From: Salipiger mangrovisoli
GTDB taxonomy: Bacteria; Pseudomonadota; Alphaproteobacteria; Rhodobacterales; Rhodobacteraceae
Length of the DNA stretch: 64,000 nucleotides
Direction of reading: 5' to 3'
NCBI RefSeq assembly: GCF_015223355.1
Contig: NZ_JADFFK010000005.1
Location: 219,873-283,872 of the forward strand
Shown here: positions 16,129-23,952 of the stretch, in pieces
Layout: each line of letters opens with the position of its first letter
How positions within the stretch are numbered: position 1 is the stretch's first letter
Made by a program: the position numbers and the translations under genes
Notes under the pieces: model-generated
Databases searched by the model: none
Told to the model about the DNA's origin: nothing
What the model saw: only the letters and a program-made list of their open reading frames with translations

Positions 16129-17466
16129 ATGACGCTGCCGCCCCGCATCGAGCCCGCGACCGAACCGCTCGGCATGCTCGCCAGCCTCCGGGCGGCGCGC
16201 AGCAACGTGCTGCGGATCATCCCCGCCATCGCCTACACCCAGCCCATCGTCACCGGCACCACCGGCCACGCCCGCTGGCACATGGTGCAGGGTCCCGAGG
16301 GCATGAGGAGGCTGTTTCTCGACAATGTCGAAAACTACCCGAAATCCGAGGTCATGCTGCGGATGCTGCGTCCGGCGGTCGGCGACAGCCTGTTCACCTC
16401 GGAAGGCGCGCAATGGCGCTGGCAGCGCCGTGCCATCGCGCCGGTCTTCGCCGCGCGCAACGTCGAGGCGCTGGCACCGGTGATGACCGCGACGGCGGAA
16501 CGCGCCTGCGACCGGCTGGCCGGCACGACGCAGGCCGAGATGGTCACGGAAATGCTCTCAGCGACCTTCGACGTGATCTGCGACGTGGCGCTCTCCGGGC
16601 GCGCGCATTTCGACGCGGAGACCTATGGGGAGGCCATCACGCGCTACTTCCTGACCGTTGGACGCGCCTCCTTGCTGGATTTCCTGGAGGTCCCGCCCTG
16701 GGTCCCGCGTCCGGCCGAGCTTTTCGGGCGCGGCGCGGTGAAGACCATGCATGCGATGGTCGCCCGCGCCATCGAGGCGCGGCGCCGCGAGGCAAGGGGC
16801 GGTGCGGAGGATCTGCTCGACCACATGCTGGCGGCGCGGGATCCGGACAGCGGCCGCACCATGTCGCCGCAGGACCTGCTGCACAACATGCAGTTTTTCA
16901 TCGTTGCGGGGCATGAGACCACGGCGCTGTCGCTGGCCTGGGCGCTCTACCTGCTGGCCCATGACGCGCCGGCCCAGGACCGCGCGCGGCAAGAGGCGCG
17001 CGACGTGCTGCAAGGCGGCCCCTGCGGCCACGCCGAGCTGGCGCGCATGCCCGGCATCACCGCCGTATTGGACGAGACCATGCGGCTCTACCCGCCGGTC
17101 GGGATGCTGGCGCGCACCGTGCGCGCGCCCGACATGCTCTATGACCGCGAGATCCGCCCGCGCGAGACGATCTTCGTGAACACCTGGGCGCTGCACCGAC
17201 ACCACGACTACTGGCAGCAGCCCGACCATTTCATCCCCGCGCGCTTCGATCCCGGCCAGACCAGGGATCGCTACCTGCACCTGCCCTTCGGGGCCGGGCC
17301 ACGGATCTGCGTGGGGGCGAATTTTGCCATGATGCAGGCGGGGATCATCCTTGCGACGCTGCTGGCGCGCTATCGCTTCGCCCCGAAGGGTCCGAGACCC
17401 GAGCCCATCATGCACATGACCGTGCGCCCCGACCCCGGCGTGACGCTCGAGGTCAGCCCGCTCTGA
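16129..17466 (+). CDS. Cytochrome P450
   Basis: A 445-residue heme monooxygenase. Heme ligand Cys394 lies in PFGAGPRICVGANFAM; the I-helix oxygen-activation motif is AGHETT near residues 260-265; the K-helix ExxR is in DETMRLYPP. There is no fused reductase and no N-terminal membrane anchor, so it is a soluble class I P450 needing separate ferredoxin and reductase. No ferredoxin gene is adjacent. A GAAGGA ribosome site lies just before the ATG. It appears monocistronic between the TRAP operon hairpin and the convergent RraA-like gene. The substrate is not predictable; fatty acids and terpenoids are typical for such proteins. Confidence 0.94.
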   Translation: MTLPPRIEPATEPLGMLASLRAARSNVLRIIPAIAYTQPIVTGTTGHARWHMVQGPEGMRRLFLDNVENYPKSEVMLRMLRPAVGDSLFTSEGAQWRWQRRAIAPVFAARNVEALAPVMTATAERACDRLAGTTQAEMVTEMLSATFDVICDVALSGRAHFDAETYGEAITRYFLTVGRASLLDFLEVPPWVPRPAELFGRGAVKTMHAMVARAIEARRREARGGAEDLLDHMLAARDPDSGRTMSPQDLLHNMQFFIVAGHETTALSLAWALYLLAHDAPAQDRARQEARDVLQGGPCGHAELARMPGITAVLDETMRLYPPVGMLARTVRAPDMLYDREIRPRETIFVNTWALHRHHDYWQQPDHFIPARFDPGQTRDRYLHLPFGAGPRICVGANFAMMQAGIILATLLARYRFAPKGPRPEPIMHMTVRPDPGVTLEVSPL

Positions 17467-17507
17467 GAGGCAGCCCCCCGGCCAGCCACGGACGCTCTAC
17501 TACAATC

Positions 17508-18119
17508 TCAAACCGACGTCCCGGCAAGGCACGCCGTGACCGACGCCAGGGTCTCTCCGGCCTCGAGCCGGCGGATGATCTCGGCCTCTTCTTGCTTCAG
17601 GCGTCGCGCCGTGGCGGCGTGACGTGCGGCCTCGGCGGGATCAAGCACCAGGACGCCGTTCTCGTCCGCCAGGACAATATCCCCGCGTGAGACCGTGGCC
17701 CCGCCGCAGCTGATCAGCCCGCCGACCTCTCCGGCAAGATTGCGGAGGCGCGTACTCAGGGGCGACCTGCCGCGGCACCACACCGGCAGGCCGATCGCCT
17801 CGAGCGCGGCACGGTCGGAGACGAACCCGTCGATCACCACCCCGGCCACGCCGCGGGCCCGCGCCGCGTGGCCCGCCACCGCGCCGAAGCAGGCGTGACG
17901 CAGGTCGCCGCAGCGGTCGATCACGATGACCTCGCCGGGCGCGGCCGACGACAGCGCTTCGACCAGGGCCGAGCCGTCCGGTCCGGGCAGGCGCACCGTC
18001 AGCGCAGGGCCAAAGATGCGGCGATCGGGCAGCAGCGCCTGGATCGAGGGGGCCATGAAGCCCACACGCAGGAATCGGCCAAGCGTGGCGGTTTCAATCC
18101 CGGAAAGATCGGGCAGCAT
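17508..18119 (-). CDS. RraA family protein (HMG/CHA aldolase-like) with altered active-site motif
   Basis: A 203-residue protein with the RraA fold: GPALTVRLPGPDG, then VIVIDRCGDLRHACFGAVAGHAARARGVAGVVIDGFVSD. Aldolase members of this family carry a DGxxRD motif in which the arginine and aspartate bind pyruvate and metal. Here the motif reads DGFVSD, with serine where arginine is expected. It may therefore have lost aldolase activity or use a different substrate. It is divergently arranged with the LysR gene 144 bases away and convergent with the P450. RraA proteins proper inhibit RNase E, but this lineage is more like the pyruvate-aldolase group. Confidence 0.8.
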   Translation of the reverse strand: MLPDLSGIETATLGRFLRVGFMAPSIQALLPDRRIFGPALTVRLPGPDGSALVEALSSAAPGEVIVIDRCGDLRHACFGAVAGHAARARGVAGVVIDGFVSDRAALEAIGLPVWCRGRSPLSTRLRNLAGEVGGLISCGGATVSRGDIVLADENGVLVLDPAEAARHAATARRLKQEEAEIIRRLEAGETLASVTACLAGTSV

Positions 18120-18263
18120 GGGCGGCTCCTGTCAGCGATTGCCGCCAGACTATCTGCTCGCCCGAAGCGGGCGAAGCGGACATTGCCGCCGCCGCCAATC
18201 GGAACGATAAGCCCTGCCTATGGTCGGGTTGCGGCCGCCCTGTGCTACACGCCTGTCATCCTC

Positions 18264-19214
18264 ATGAGACAAAACGCCATGCCTTCCAAACCGGCCATCG
18301 CCGACCTCAACTGGAACCTGCTGCGCAGCTTCTGCGTGATCGCCGAGGAACAGGGCATCACCCGCGCCGCCAAGCGCCTGAACATGAGCCAGCCCTCGGT
18401 GAGCCTTGCGTTGCAGCGGCTGGAGGAGCAGCTCGGCTGCCAGCTCGTGTTCCGCGGCAGCCGACACTTCGCGCTGACGTTGCGGGGCGAGAAGATCTAC
18501 CAGGAATGCGCCGAAATCTTCCGCGGGGTCGACCGTATCGCGGTATTGTCGGAAGATCGCAACGACGAGGAATTCGGTGAGCTGACCCTGTCGATCATCT
18601 CGCGGCTCCAGTCGCCGCTGATCGACGAGGCGCTCAGGCTCTACCACCAGCGCTACCCGTCGATCACCTGGCGCATCGAGGTGCAGAACTCTGCCGAAAC
18701 CGTTCGGAGGATAACCCAGGAAAAGACCGGGATCGGCATCTGCCTGCTGACCAAACCGATCATCGGACTGACCTGCCGGTACCTTTTCCGCGAGGAATTC
18801 AGCGTGTTCTGCGGTGCCGAGCATCGGCTTTTCGGCAAGACCGAGATCGACGTGCGCGACCTTCAGCAGGAATCCGTCGTGGCTTTCACCTGCGCGACCG
18901 AAGGCATGGGGCTCGAGCCGATGACCATGCTGCGCGAGGGGCTGGGGCTCGGCAACCGCATCAGCGGCTCGAGCCATGATCTCGAAGAGGTGCGCCGAAT
19001 GATCGTCTGCGGACTCGGCATCGGCATCCTGCCCGCCGTGGCAGTGGTCGAGGAGGTCGAGAAGGGCCAGCTCTGGCCTTTGAAACTGGTCGACCAACCG
19101 CTCGGCGCGGATGTGTTCCTTGTCCACAGCCAGCAAAGCCAGCTGACGCCGCCCGAACAGCTCTTCGTCGACCTGATCGAGGAGCTGCTGAACCTCTACC
19201 CCGAGATGTCCTGA
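18264..19214 (+). CDS. LysR family transcriptional regulator
   Basis: About 316 residues from the ATG at 18264; an ATG at 18279 is also possible, and either leaves the domain intact. The N-terminal helix-turn-helix is clear (FCVIAEEQGITRAAKRLNMS then QPSVSLALQRLEEQLG), followed by the periplasmic-binding-protein-like effector domain (residues 100-300). It diverges from the RraA-like gene, the usual arrangement for a LysR regulator and its target. It is convergent with the M20/TRAP operon, whose last gene it faces. Either may be its target; the effector is unknown. Confidence 0.92.
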   Translation: MRQNAMPSKPAIADLNWNLLRSFCVIAEEQGITRAAKRLNMSQPSVSLALQRLEEQLGCQLVFRGSRHFALTLRGEKIYQECAEIFRGVDRIAVLSEDRNDEEFGELTLSIISRLQSPLIDEALRLYHQRYPSITWRIEVQNSAETVRRITQEKTGIGICLLTKPIIGLTCRYLFREEFSVFCGAEHRLFGKTEIDVRDLQQESVVAFTCATEGMGLEPMTMLREGLGLGNRISGSSHDLEEVRRMIVCGLGIGILPAVAVVEEVEKGQLWPLKLVDQPLGADVFLVHSQQSQLTPPEQLFVDLIEELLNLYPEMS

Positions 19215-19226
19215 CCGATCCGGGTT

Positions 19227-19263
19227 GCGATCGGCCCCGGCCTGCCGGCCGGGCTCCGATCGC
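19227..19263. terminator. Bidirectional terminator hairpin between convergent genes
   Basis: A two-tier hairpin: outer arms GCGATCGG (19227-19234) and CCGATCGC (19256-19263), inner arms CCCGGCC and GGCCGGG around a TGCC loop. It lies between the LysR stop and the M20 stop and could end transcripts from both strands. Confidence 0.65.
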
Positions 19264-19292
19264 CCTGGGAGCCCCGGCGGCCATGGGCCGCC

Positions 19293-20537
19293 TTAGCGGT
19301 CGGCGCGCGTGACCACCGCGTGCAGCAGCATGTTGAGCCCGGCCTCGAAATCTTCCGGCTCGCAGCTTTCGTTGTTGTTGTGGGTGATGCCGCCCTTGCA
19401 GGGGGTGAAGATCATCGCCGTCGGGCAGTGCAGCGCCATGTGGTAGGCGTCATGCCCGGCCTGGGACTGGATGTCGCGCCAGTTCCAGCCCTGCCGCACC
19501 GCCTCGTCGCGGATGCCGGTGATCAGCTCGGCGTCGAAGATGTCGCCGCCCCAGCTCCATTCGTCCTCGAAAACCGCCTGGCAGCCCGCCATGGCGGCGG
19601 CGGCATGGGCGGCGCGGCGCATCTTCTCGGCCATCACCCGCGCGGTGATCGGGTCGGGGTGGCGCACATCGGCGATGCATTGCGCGGTGTCCGACAGGAT
19701 CCCCGGCTTGTTCGGCCAGGCGGCGAGGCGCGAGCCGGTGGCCTTGCCGTCGCCCACGGCGAACTCCCAGCCGATGTCGTCGACGGCGGTCAGGAAGCGC
19801 GCCCCGGCGATCAGCGCGTTGTGGCGCAGGTCCATCGGGGTCGGGCCGGTGTGGGCGGTCTCGCCGTCGAAGCGGACCCGCACGCCGTGCGAGGGATAGC
19901 CGCCGGTGACCACGCCCACCTGCCGCTTCTCGGCGTCGAGGATCGGCCCCTGCTCGATGTGCAGCTCGAAATAGGCGTCGATCTCGCCCGCCTTGCAGGG
20001 CATCGCGCCCTTGTAGCCGATGCGCTCGAGCTCGTCGCCGAAGCGCGGCCCGTCATCGGCTTCCAGCGCGTAGACCCAGTCGCGCTCGTACTTGCCGACG
20101 AAGCAACCCGAGGCGACCATCGGCGGCGAGAAGCGCGCGCCCTCCTCGTTGGTCCAGTCGACCACCACGATGGGGCGGCGGGTGACATGACCCAGATCGT
20201 TGAGGCAGCGCACCAGCTCGAGGCCCGCCAGAACCCCGGCGATGCCGTCGAAGCGGCCGCCGTTGATCTGCGTGTCGAGGTGGCTGCCAATGTAGATCGG
20301 CGGAAGATCCGGGTCGGTGCCCTCGCGGCGGGCGAAGATCGAGCCCAGCTCGTCGATCTCGACTGCAAGGCCGGCGTCTTCGCACCAGCTCACGAAGAGG
20401 TCGCGCATCTCGCGGTCGTTGTCGGTCAGGGTCAGCCGCGACAGGCCGCCGGGTCGGCCGGTGCCAATCTCGGCCGAGGCCTCGATGGTCGACCAGAAAC
20501 GGTCCAGCGAGACGCGGGAGTCGGGGGAAAAGCTCAT
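19293..20537 (-). CDS. Zn-dependent hydrolase, M20 family (N-carbamoyl-amino acid / allantoate amidohydrolase type)
   Basis: A 414-residue two-domain M20 enzyme. Metal ligands are visible in order: His in YIGSHLDTQ, the shared Asp in GGRFDGIAGVLAG, Glu in VDWTNEEGARF, His in FELHIEQGP, and His in the C-terminal GGITHNNNES. This set defines the AmaB/HyuC/AllC group, which removes carbamoyl or ureido groups from amino acids and ureides. It ends the TRAP operon on the minus strand, 33 bases after dctM. The transporter and this enzyme probably act on the same N-carbamoyl or ureido acid. Confidence 0.9.
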   Translation of the reverse strand: MSFSPDSRVSLDRFWSTIEASAEIGTGRPGGLSRLTLTDNDREMRDLFVSWCEDAGLAVEIDELGSIFARREGTDPDLPPIYIGSHLDTQINGGRFDGIAGVLAGLELVRCLNDLGHVTRRPIVVVDWTNEEGARFSPPMVASGCFVGKYERDWVYALEADDGPRFGDELERIGYKGAMPCKAGEIDAYFELHIEQGPILDAEKRQVGVVTGGYPSHGVRVRFDGETAHTGPTPMDLRHNALIAGARFLTAVDDIGWEFAVGDGKATGSRLAAWPNKPGILSDTAQCIADVRHPDPITARVMAEKMRRAAHAAAAMAGCQAVFEDEWSWGGDIFDAELITGIRDEAVRQGWNWRDIQSQAGHDAYHMALHCPTAMIFTPCKGGITHNNNESCEPEDFEAGLNMLLHAVVTRADR

Positions 20538-20570
20538 AGAATGCCTCGTGACGTGAGAGGGAGCGGGGCG

Positions 20571-21851
20571 TCAGAACGCCCCGGTCAGGCCGGTGACGAT
20601 CCCGGGGAACAGGACCAGGAGAAGCAGCACCGCGACCATCGAGCCGAGGAACGGCAAGAGGTAGCGGAAGGCGGCGGACATCGGGATGCCCCCGGTGCGG
20701 CAGGCGGCCATAAGGTCGATGCCGAGCGGCGGTGTGTTGGCACCGATGGCGAGGTTGATGGTCAGCAGGATGCCGAAATAGACCGGATCGATCCCGTAGG
20801 CCCGCAGCACCGGCAGGAAGACCGGCGCGAGGATCAGGATGATCGCGATGCTTTCCATGAAGGTGCCGAGGATCAGCACCAGCAGCATGATCAGCAGCAG
20901 CGCCACGGTGGCGTTCTCGGTCAGCGCGAGGATGCCGTTCACCGCCAGCTGCGGCACCTGCTCGGCGGCAAGGATCCAGCCGAAGACCGAGGCGGCGGCG
21001 ATCACGAAGAGGATCGATCCGGTCATCTCGGTCGTGTCGCGCAGGATCTTCCCGATGCCGCGCAGGTCGAGGCTGCGGTAGAGCAGCCCACCGGTCAGCA
21101 GCGCGTAGACCACGCCCGCGCCCGCCGCCTCGGTCGGGGTGAAGATGCCGAAGCGGATGCCGCCGACGATGATCACCGGGGCGATCAGCGCGGGCACGGC
21201 CTCGATCAGCCGGCGCCGCACGTTGGCGCCCGAGACCGGCTCGCCGCCGCGCCAGCCGTGGCGGCGCGAGATGAGCCAGGCGACGACCATCAGCCCGAGC
21301 CCCAGCATCAGGCCGGGGATGATCGCGCCGAGGAAAAGCTGGCCGATCGAGGTGTTGGTGGCGGTGCCGTAGACGATGAGCACGATCGAGGGCGGCACGA
21401 CGGTACCGAGCGAGCCGGCGCAGCCGAGCGCGGCGCAGGAAAAGCCCGGCTCGTAGCCGCGCTCCTTCATCGCGGGCAGCAGCATGGTCCCCACGGCGAC
21501 CACGTCCGCCACGCCCGAGCCCGAGAGCGAGCCGAAAAGCAGGCAGGCGGTGATCATCACGATGGCGAGCCCGCCGGTGCTGCGCCCGACCAGCGCCGAA
21601 CAGAGCGCGACGATGCGCGGGGCGAGCCCGCCCTGCACCATCAGCATCCCGGCCATCAGGAAGAGCGGGATGGCGAGCAGCGTGAAACTGTCGATGCCCG
21701 CGATCATCCGCTGCGCCACCACCATCATCGGGGCAAGATCGGCCACGGCGATGTAGAGCGCCGAGGCCAACCCCAGCGCCACGGCGATGGGGGCGTCGAT
21801 CAGGATCAGCACCACGAAGCTGCCCAGCAGCAGCGCAAGTTCCATGCTCAT
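20571..21851 (-). CDS. TRAP transporter large permease DctM family
   Basis: A 426-residue large TRAP subunit beginning MSMELALLLGSFVVLILIDAP; the ATG at 21851 overlaps the DctQ stop (ATGA), so the longer upstream frame is not used. DctM motifs are present: TLLAIPLFLMAGMLM, GSLSGSGVADVVAVG, GTVVPPSIVLIVYG, GIFTPTEAAGAGVVYA and LAIGANTPPLGIDLMAAC. It has about 11-12 membrane segments. It forms the second complete TRAP system in the window, with a different receptor from the first. Confidence 0.93.
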   Translation of the reverse strand: MSMELALLLGSFVVLILIDAPIAVALGLASALYIAVADLAPMMVVAQRMIAGIDSFTLLAIPLFLMAGMLMVQGGLAPRIVALCSALVGRSTGGLAIVMITACLLFGSLSGSGVADVVAVGTMLLPAMKERGYEPGFSCAALGCAGSLGTVVPPSIVLIVYGTATNTSIGQLFLGAIIPGLMLGLGLMVVAWLISRRHGWRGGEPVSGANVRRRLIEAVPALIAPVIIVGGIRFGIFTPTEAAGAGVVYALLTGGLLYRSLDLRGIGKILRDTTEMTGSILFVIAAASVFGWILAAEQVPQLAVNGILALTENATVALLLIMLLVLILGTFMESIAIILILAPVFLPVLRAYGIDPVYFGILLTINLAIGANTPPLGIDLMAACRTGGIPMSAAFRYLLPFLGSMVAVLLLLVLFPGIVTGLTGAF

Positions 21852-22315
21852 GACCGGCCTCCCCGCAGCAGCAGCGCCAGCACCGAGAGCCCGGCACCGA
21901 TCGGCAGGCAGAGGTAGAAGAGCCCGCCCGGCAGGCTCATCGCGGTGGTCTGGTGGTGCCAGGTGAAGAGCGTGATCTTCCAGCCGGTGACCACGAGGAT
22001 CACCAGGAAAGCGGCGCTCGCCAGCCAGGCGAGAGCAAGAAGCGCGCGGCGCGGCGCGCCGTCCGGCAGCAGCATTTCGAGGATGCCGGCGCGGAAATGC
22101 GAATTTCTCAGGAAGCCCGAGATGATGCCGATGAAGGTGATCCAGACCAGGATCAGCCGCGGCAGTTCCTCGGACCAGCGCGGGGTCTGGCCGAACGCGT
22201 AGCGCGACAGCACGACCCAGGCGACCAGCGCCGCCAGCGCGGCGACGCCGAGCGCGCCGACATGCCGCGCCGCGCCGTCGAGCAGTGCGGCGGCACGCGC
22301 GCGCAGAGCGGTCAT
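21848..22315 (-). CDS. TRAP transporter small permease DctQ family
   Basis: A 155-residue protein from the ATG at 22315, which overlaps the cupin stop by ATGA. It has four hydrophobic segments and the DctQ-type motif RWSEELPRLILVWITFIG followed by LRNSHFRAGILE. The length is normal for the family. It stabilises and completes the DctM channel encoded by the overlapping downstream gene. Confidence 0.88.
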   Translation of the reverse strand: MTALRARAAALLDGAARHVGALGVAALAALVAWVVLSRYAFGQTPRWSEELPRLILVWITFIGIISGFLRNSHFRAGILEMLLPDGAPRRALLALAWLASAAFLVILVVTGWKITLFTWHHQTTAMSLPGGLFYLCLPIGAGLSVLALLLRGGRS

Positions 22316-22689
22316 TTCGGCACACCGAACTCGGGCACGTGGCACAGCTGGCATTCGTCGCAATAGGCGGCGACCACCACCCATTCCTCGCTCAGCACCT
22401 CGACCTCGTGCACCACGCCCGGCGGCAGGCGCAGGGCGGTGCCCTCCTTCATGAAGAACTCCTGCCCGTTCGCGCGCAGCACCGCCTCGCCCTTCAGCGT
22501 CAGCGTGACCTCGTCGCGCGGATGGGCGTGGGGCACGCTGCGCGCGCCCCGCCTGCCGGTCGTGACCGCGAACTTGATGAAGCCTTCCCCACGTTCCTTC
22601 GGCGAAAACAGCACCTTCTGGCTGAAATCGAACAGCTGGACGGGGGCGATCTCGCCCAGCTCCTTCACTTCCGGCAGGCGCTCGCTCAT
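22312..22689 (-). CDS. Cupin domain-containing protein
   Basis: A 125-residue single cupin. Motif 1 is seen as SVPHAHPRDEVTLTLKGEA, with likely metal ligands His, His and Glu, and motif 2 as GTALRLPPGVVHEVEVLSEEW. Two cysteines near the C-terminus (YCDECQLCH) add a possible extra metal site not normally part of the fold. Start and stop overlap the TRAP receptor and DctQ genes by ATGA. A binding, isomerase or regulatory role tied to the imported compound is likely; the reaction is unknown. Confidence 0.85.
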   Translation of the reverse strand: MSERLPEVKELGEIAPVQLFDFSQKVLFSPKERGEGFIKFAVTTGRRGARSVPHAHPRDEVTLTLKGEAVLRANGQEFFMKEGTALRLPPGVVHEVEVLSEEWVVVAAYCDECQLCHVPEFGVPK

Positions 22690-23669
22690 TTGCGGTACTC
22701 GTTCAGGATCGAGAGCAGCTCGTCGCCGTAGAGACCGGCGTTCTCGTCCCAGATCGGCTGCACGGCCTCGATGAAGGGCGCCTTGTCGACCTCGTTGACC
22801 TCCATGCCGTGCTCCTCGAGCTTGGCGATCATCTCGGCGTCGCTGTCGGCCACCATCTGGCGCTGCTTCTCACCCCATTCGAGGGCGGCCGCCTGCACGA
22901 TGTCCTGGTCTTCGGGCGAGAGTTTCTCCCAGACCGGCTTGGACAGCACGAGGGTTGCCGCACCCCAGACGTGGCCGGTCAGCGAGACGTATTTCTGCAC
23001 TTCGTAGAAGGACGAGGAATAGATGATCGACAGCGGGTTCTCCTGCGCGTCGAACACGCCCTGTTGCAGGGCAGAGTAAAGTTCGCCGAAGGCCAGCGGC
23101 GCGGGTTCGGCGCCAAGCGCCTCGAAGGTCGCGAGGCGCACCTTGTCGGGGGTGACGCGGATCTTCAGCCCGGCGAGATCGGCGGGGGTCACGACCGGTT
23201 GCTTGGAGTTGGTGACGTTGCGATAGCCGTTTTCCCACCAGGCCAGAACCTTGACGTTCTGCGCGTCGAGCAGCTCGCCCAGCTTCTCGCCCAGCTTGCC
23301 GTCAAGCGCGGCAAAAGCCTGCTCGCGGCTGGTCCAGGCGTAGGGCATCTCGATGATGCCCATCTTGGGCTCGACCGTCTGGAACGAGCCCGCGCCGATG
23401 ACACCGCCCTGCACCGAGCCGAATTGCAGCCCTTCGATCATGTCCTTCTCGTTGCCGAGCTGGCCGCCGGGGAAGATCTCGATCTTCACGCGGCCCTCGG
23501 TCTTTTCGGCGACCTCTTCGGCGAAGCCGGTGGCGGCGACGTTCCAGCTGTGGCTGTCGGCCAGCACGTGACCGATGCGGATGGTGGTTTCGGCCAGCGC
23601 GCCGCTGGCGCAGCCAAGGCCGAGCACGGCCGAGGCGACGGCGCTCTTGAGGAGGGTGTTGAGGTTCAT
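22686..23669 (-). CDS. TRAP transporter substrate-binding protein DctP family
   Basis: The start at 23669 is preceded by GGGAG and opens a Sec signal peptide (MNLNTLLKSAVASAVLGLG, cut near SGALA), giving 327 residues. The mature domain carries TTIRIGHVLADSHSWNVAA, LAGLKIRVTPDKVRLATFE with the ligand-binding arginine, and the AFGELYSALQQGVFDAQENP motif. It is the first gene of the minus-strand operon, each following gene being overlapped by ATGA down to DctM. It is clearly different from the receptor at 13054, so a different ligand is expected, perhaps a ureido or N-carbamoyl acid. Confidence 0.93.
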   Translation of the reverse strand: MNLNTLLKSAVASAVLGLGCASGALAETTIRIGHVLADSHSWNVAATGFAEEVAEKTEGRVKIEIFPGGQLGNEKDMIEGLQFGSVQGGVIGAGSFQTVEPKMGIIEMPYAWTSREQAFAALDGKLGEKLGELLDAQNVKVLAWWENGYRNVTNSKQPVVTPADLAGLKIRVTPDKVRLATFEALGAEPAPLAFGELYSALQQGVFDAQENPLSIIYSSSFYEVQKYVSLTGHVWGAATLVLSKPVWEKLSPEDQDIVQAAALEWGEKQRQMVADSDAEMIAKLEEHGMEVNEVDKAPFIEAVQPIWDENAGLYGDELLSILNEYRK

Positions 23670-23898
23670 TTCGGACTCCCGTTGGTTTGTGCCGGGATAG
23701 AACCTCGCGGGGGGTGAATGCGCAAATAGGCTGGGGCTATGCTTCCGATGGGGAGGACCAATGAATGTGGGTCGGGCCACTCGGAGCCAGTGGCAGAGCG
23801 GCCCACGCTGCCCCTCCAGGCGCGACCCAACAGCGCTTGGCCGCGCCCCGCGCAGGTGCCGACGGACTGGGCTTCGTCACGGTATCGCCCTTTGCGAG

Positions 23899-23930
23899 CC
23901 GGACGCGAAGGGCCATGCCTTCGCGTCCGG
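23899..23930 (-). terminator. Terminator-like hairpin downstream of the giant gene
   Basis: A perfect 13-bp inverted repeat: CCGGACGCGAAGG at 23899-23911 and CCTTCGCGTCCGG at 23918-23930, six-base loop. It begins 22 bases beyond the stop codon of the 29.8-kb gene on the minus strand. There is no T-run. It probably ends or protects the very long export-operon transcript before the TRAP operon. Confidence 0.65.
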
Positions 23931-23952
23931 GTGCTGTGCGACCGGCAGCCCG

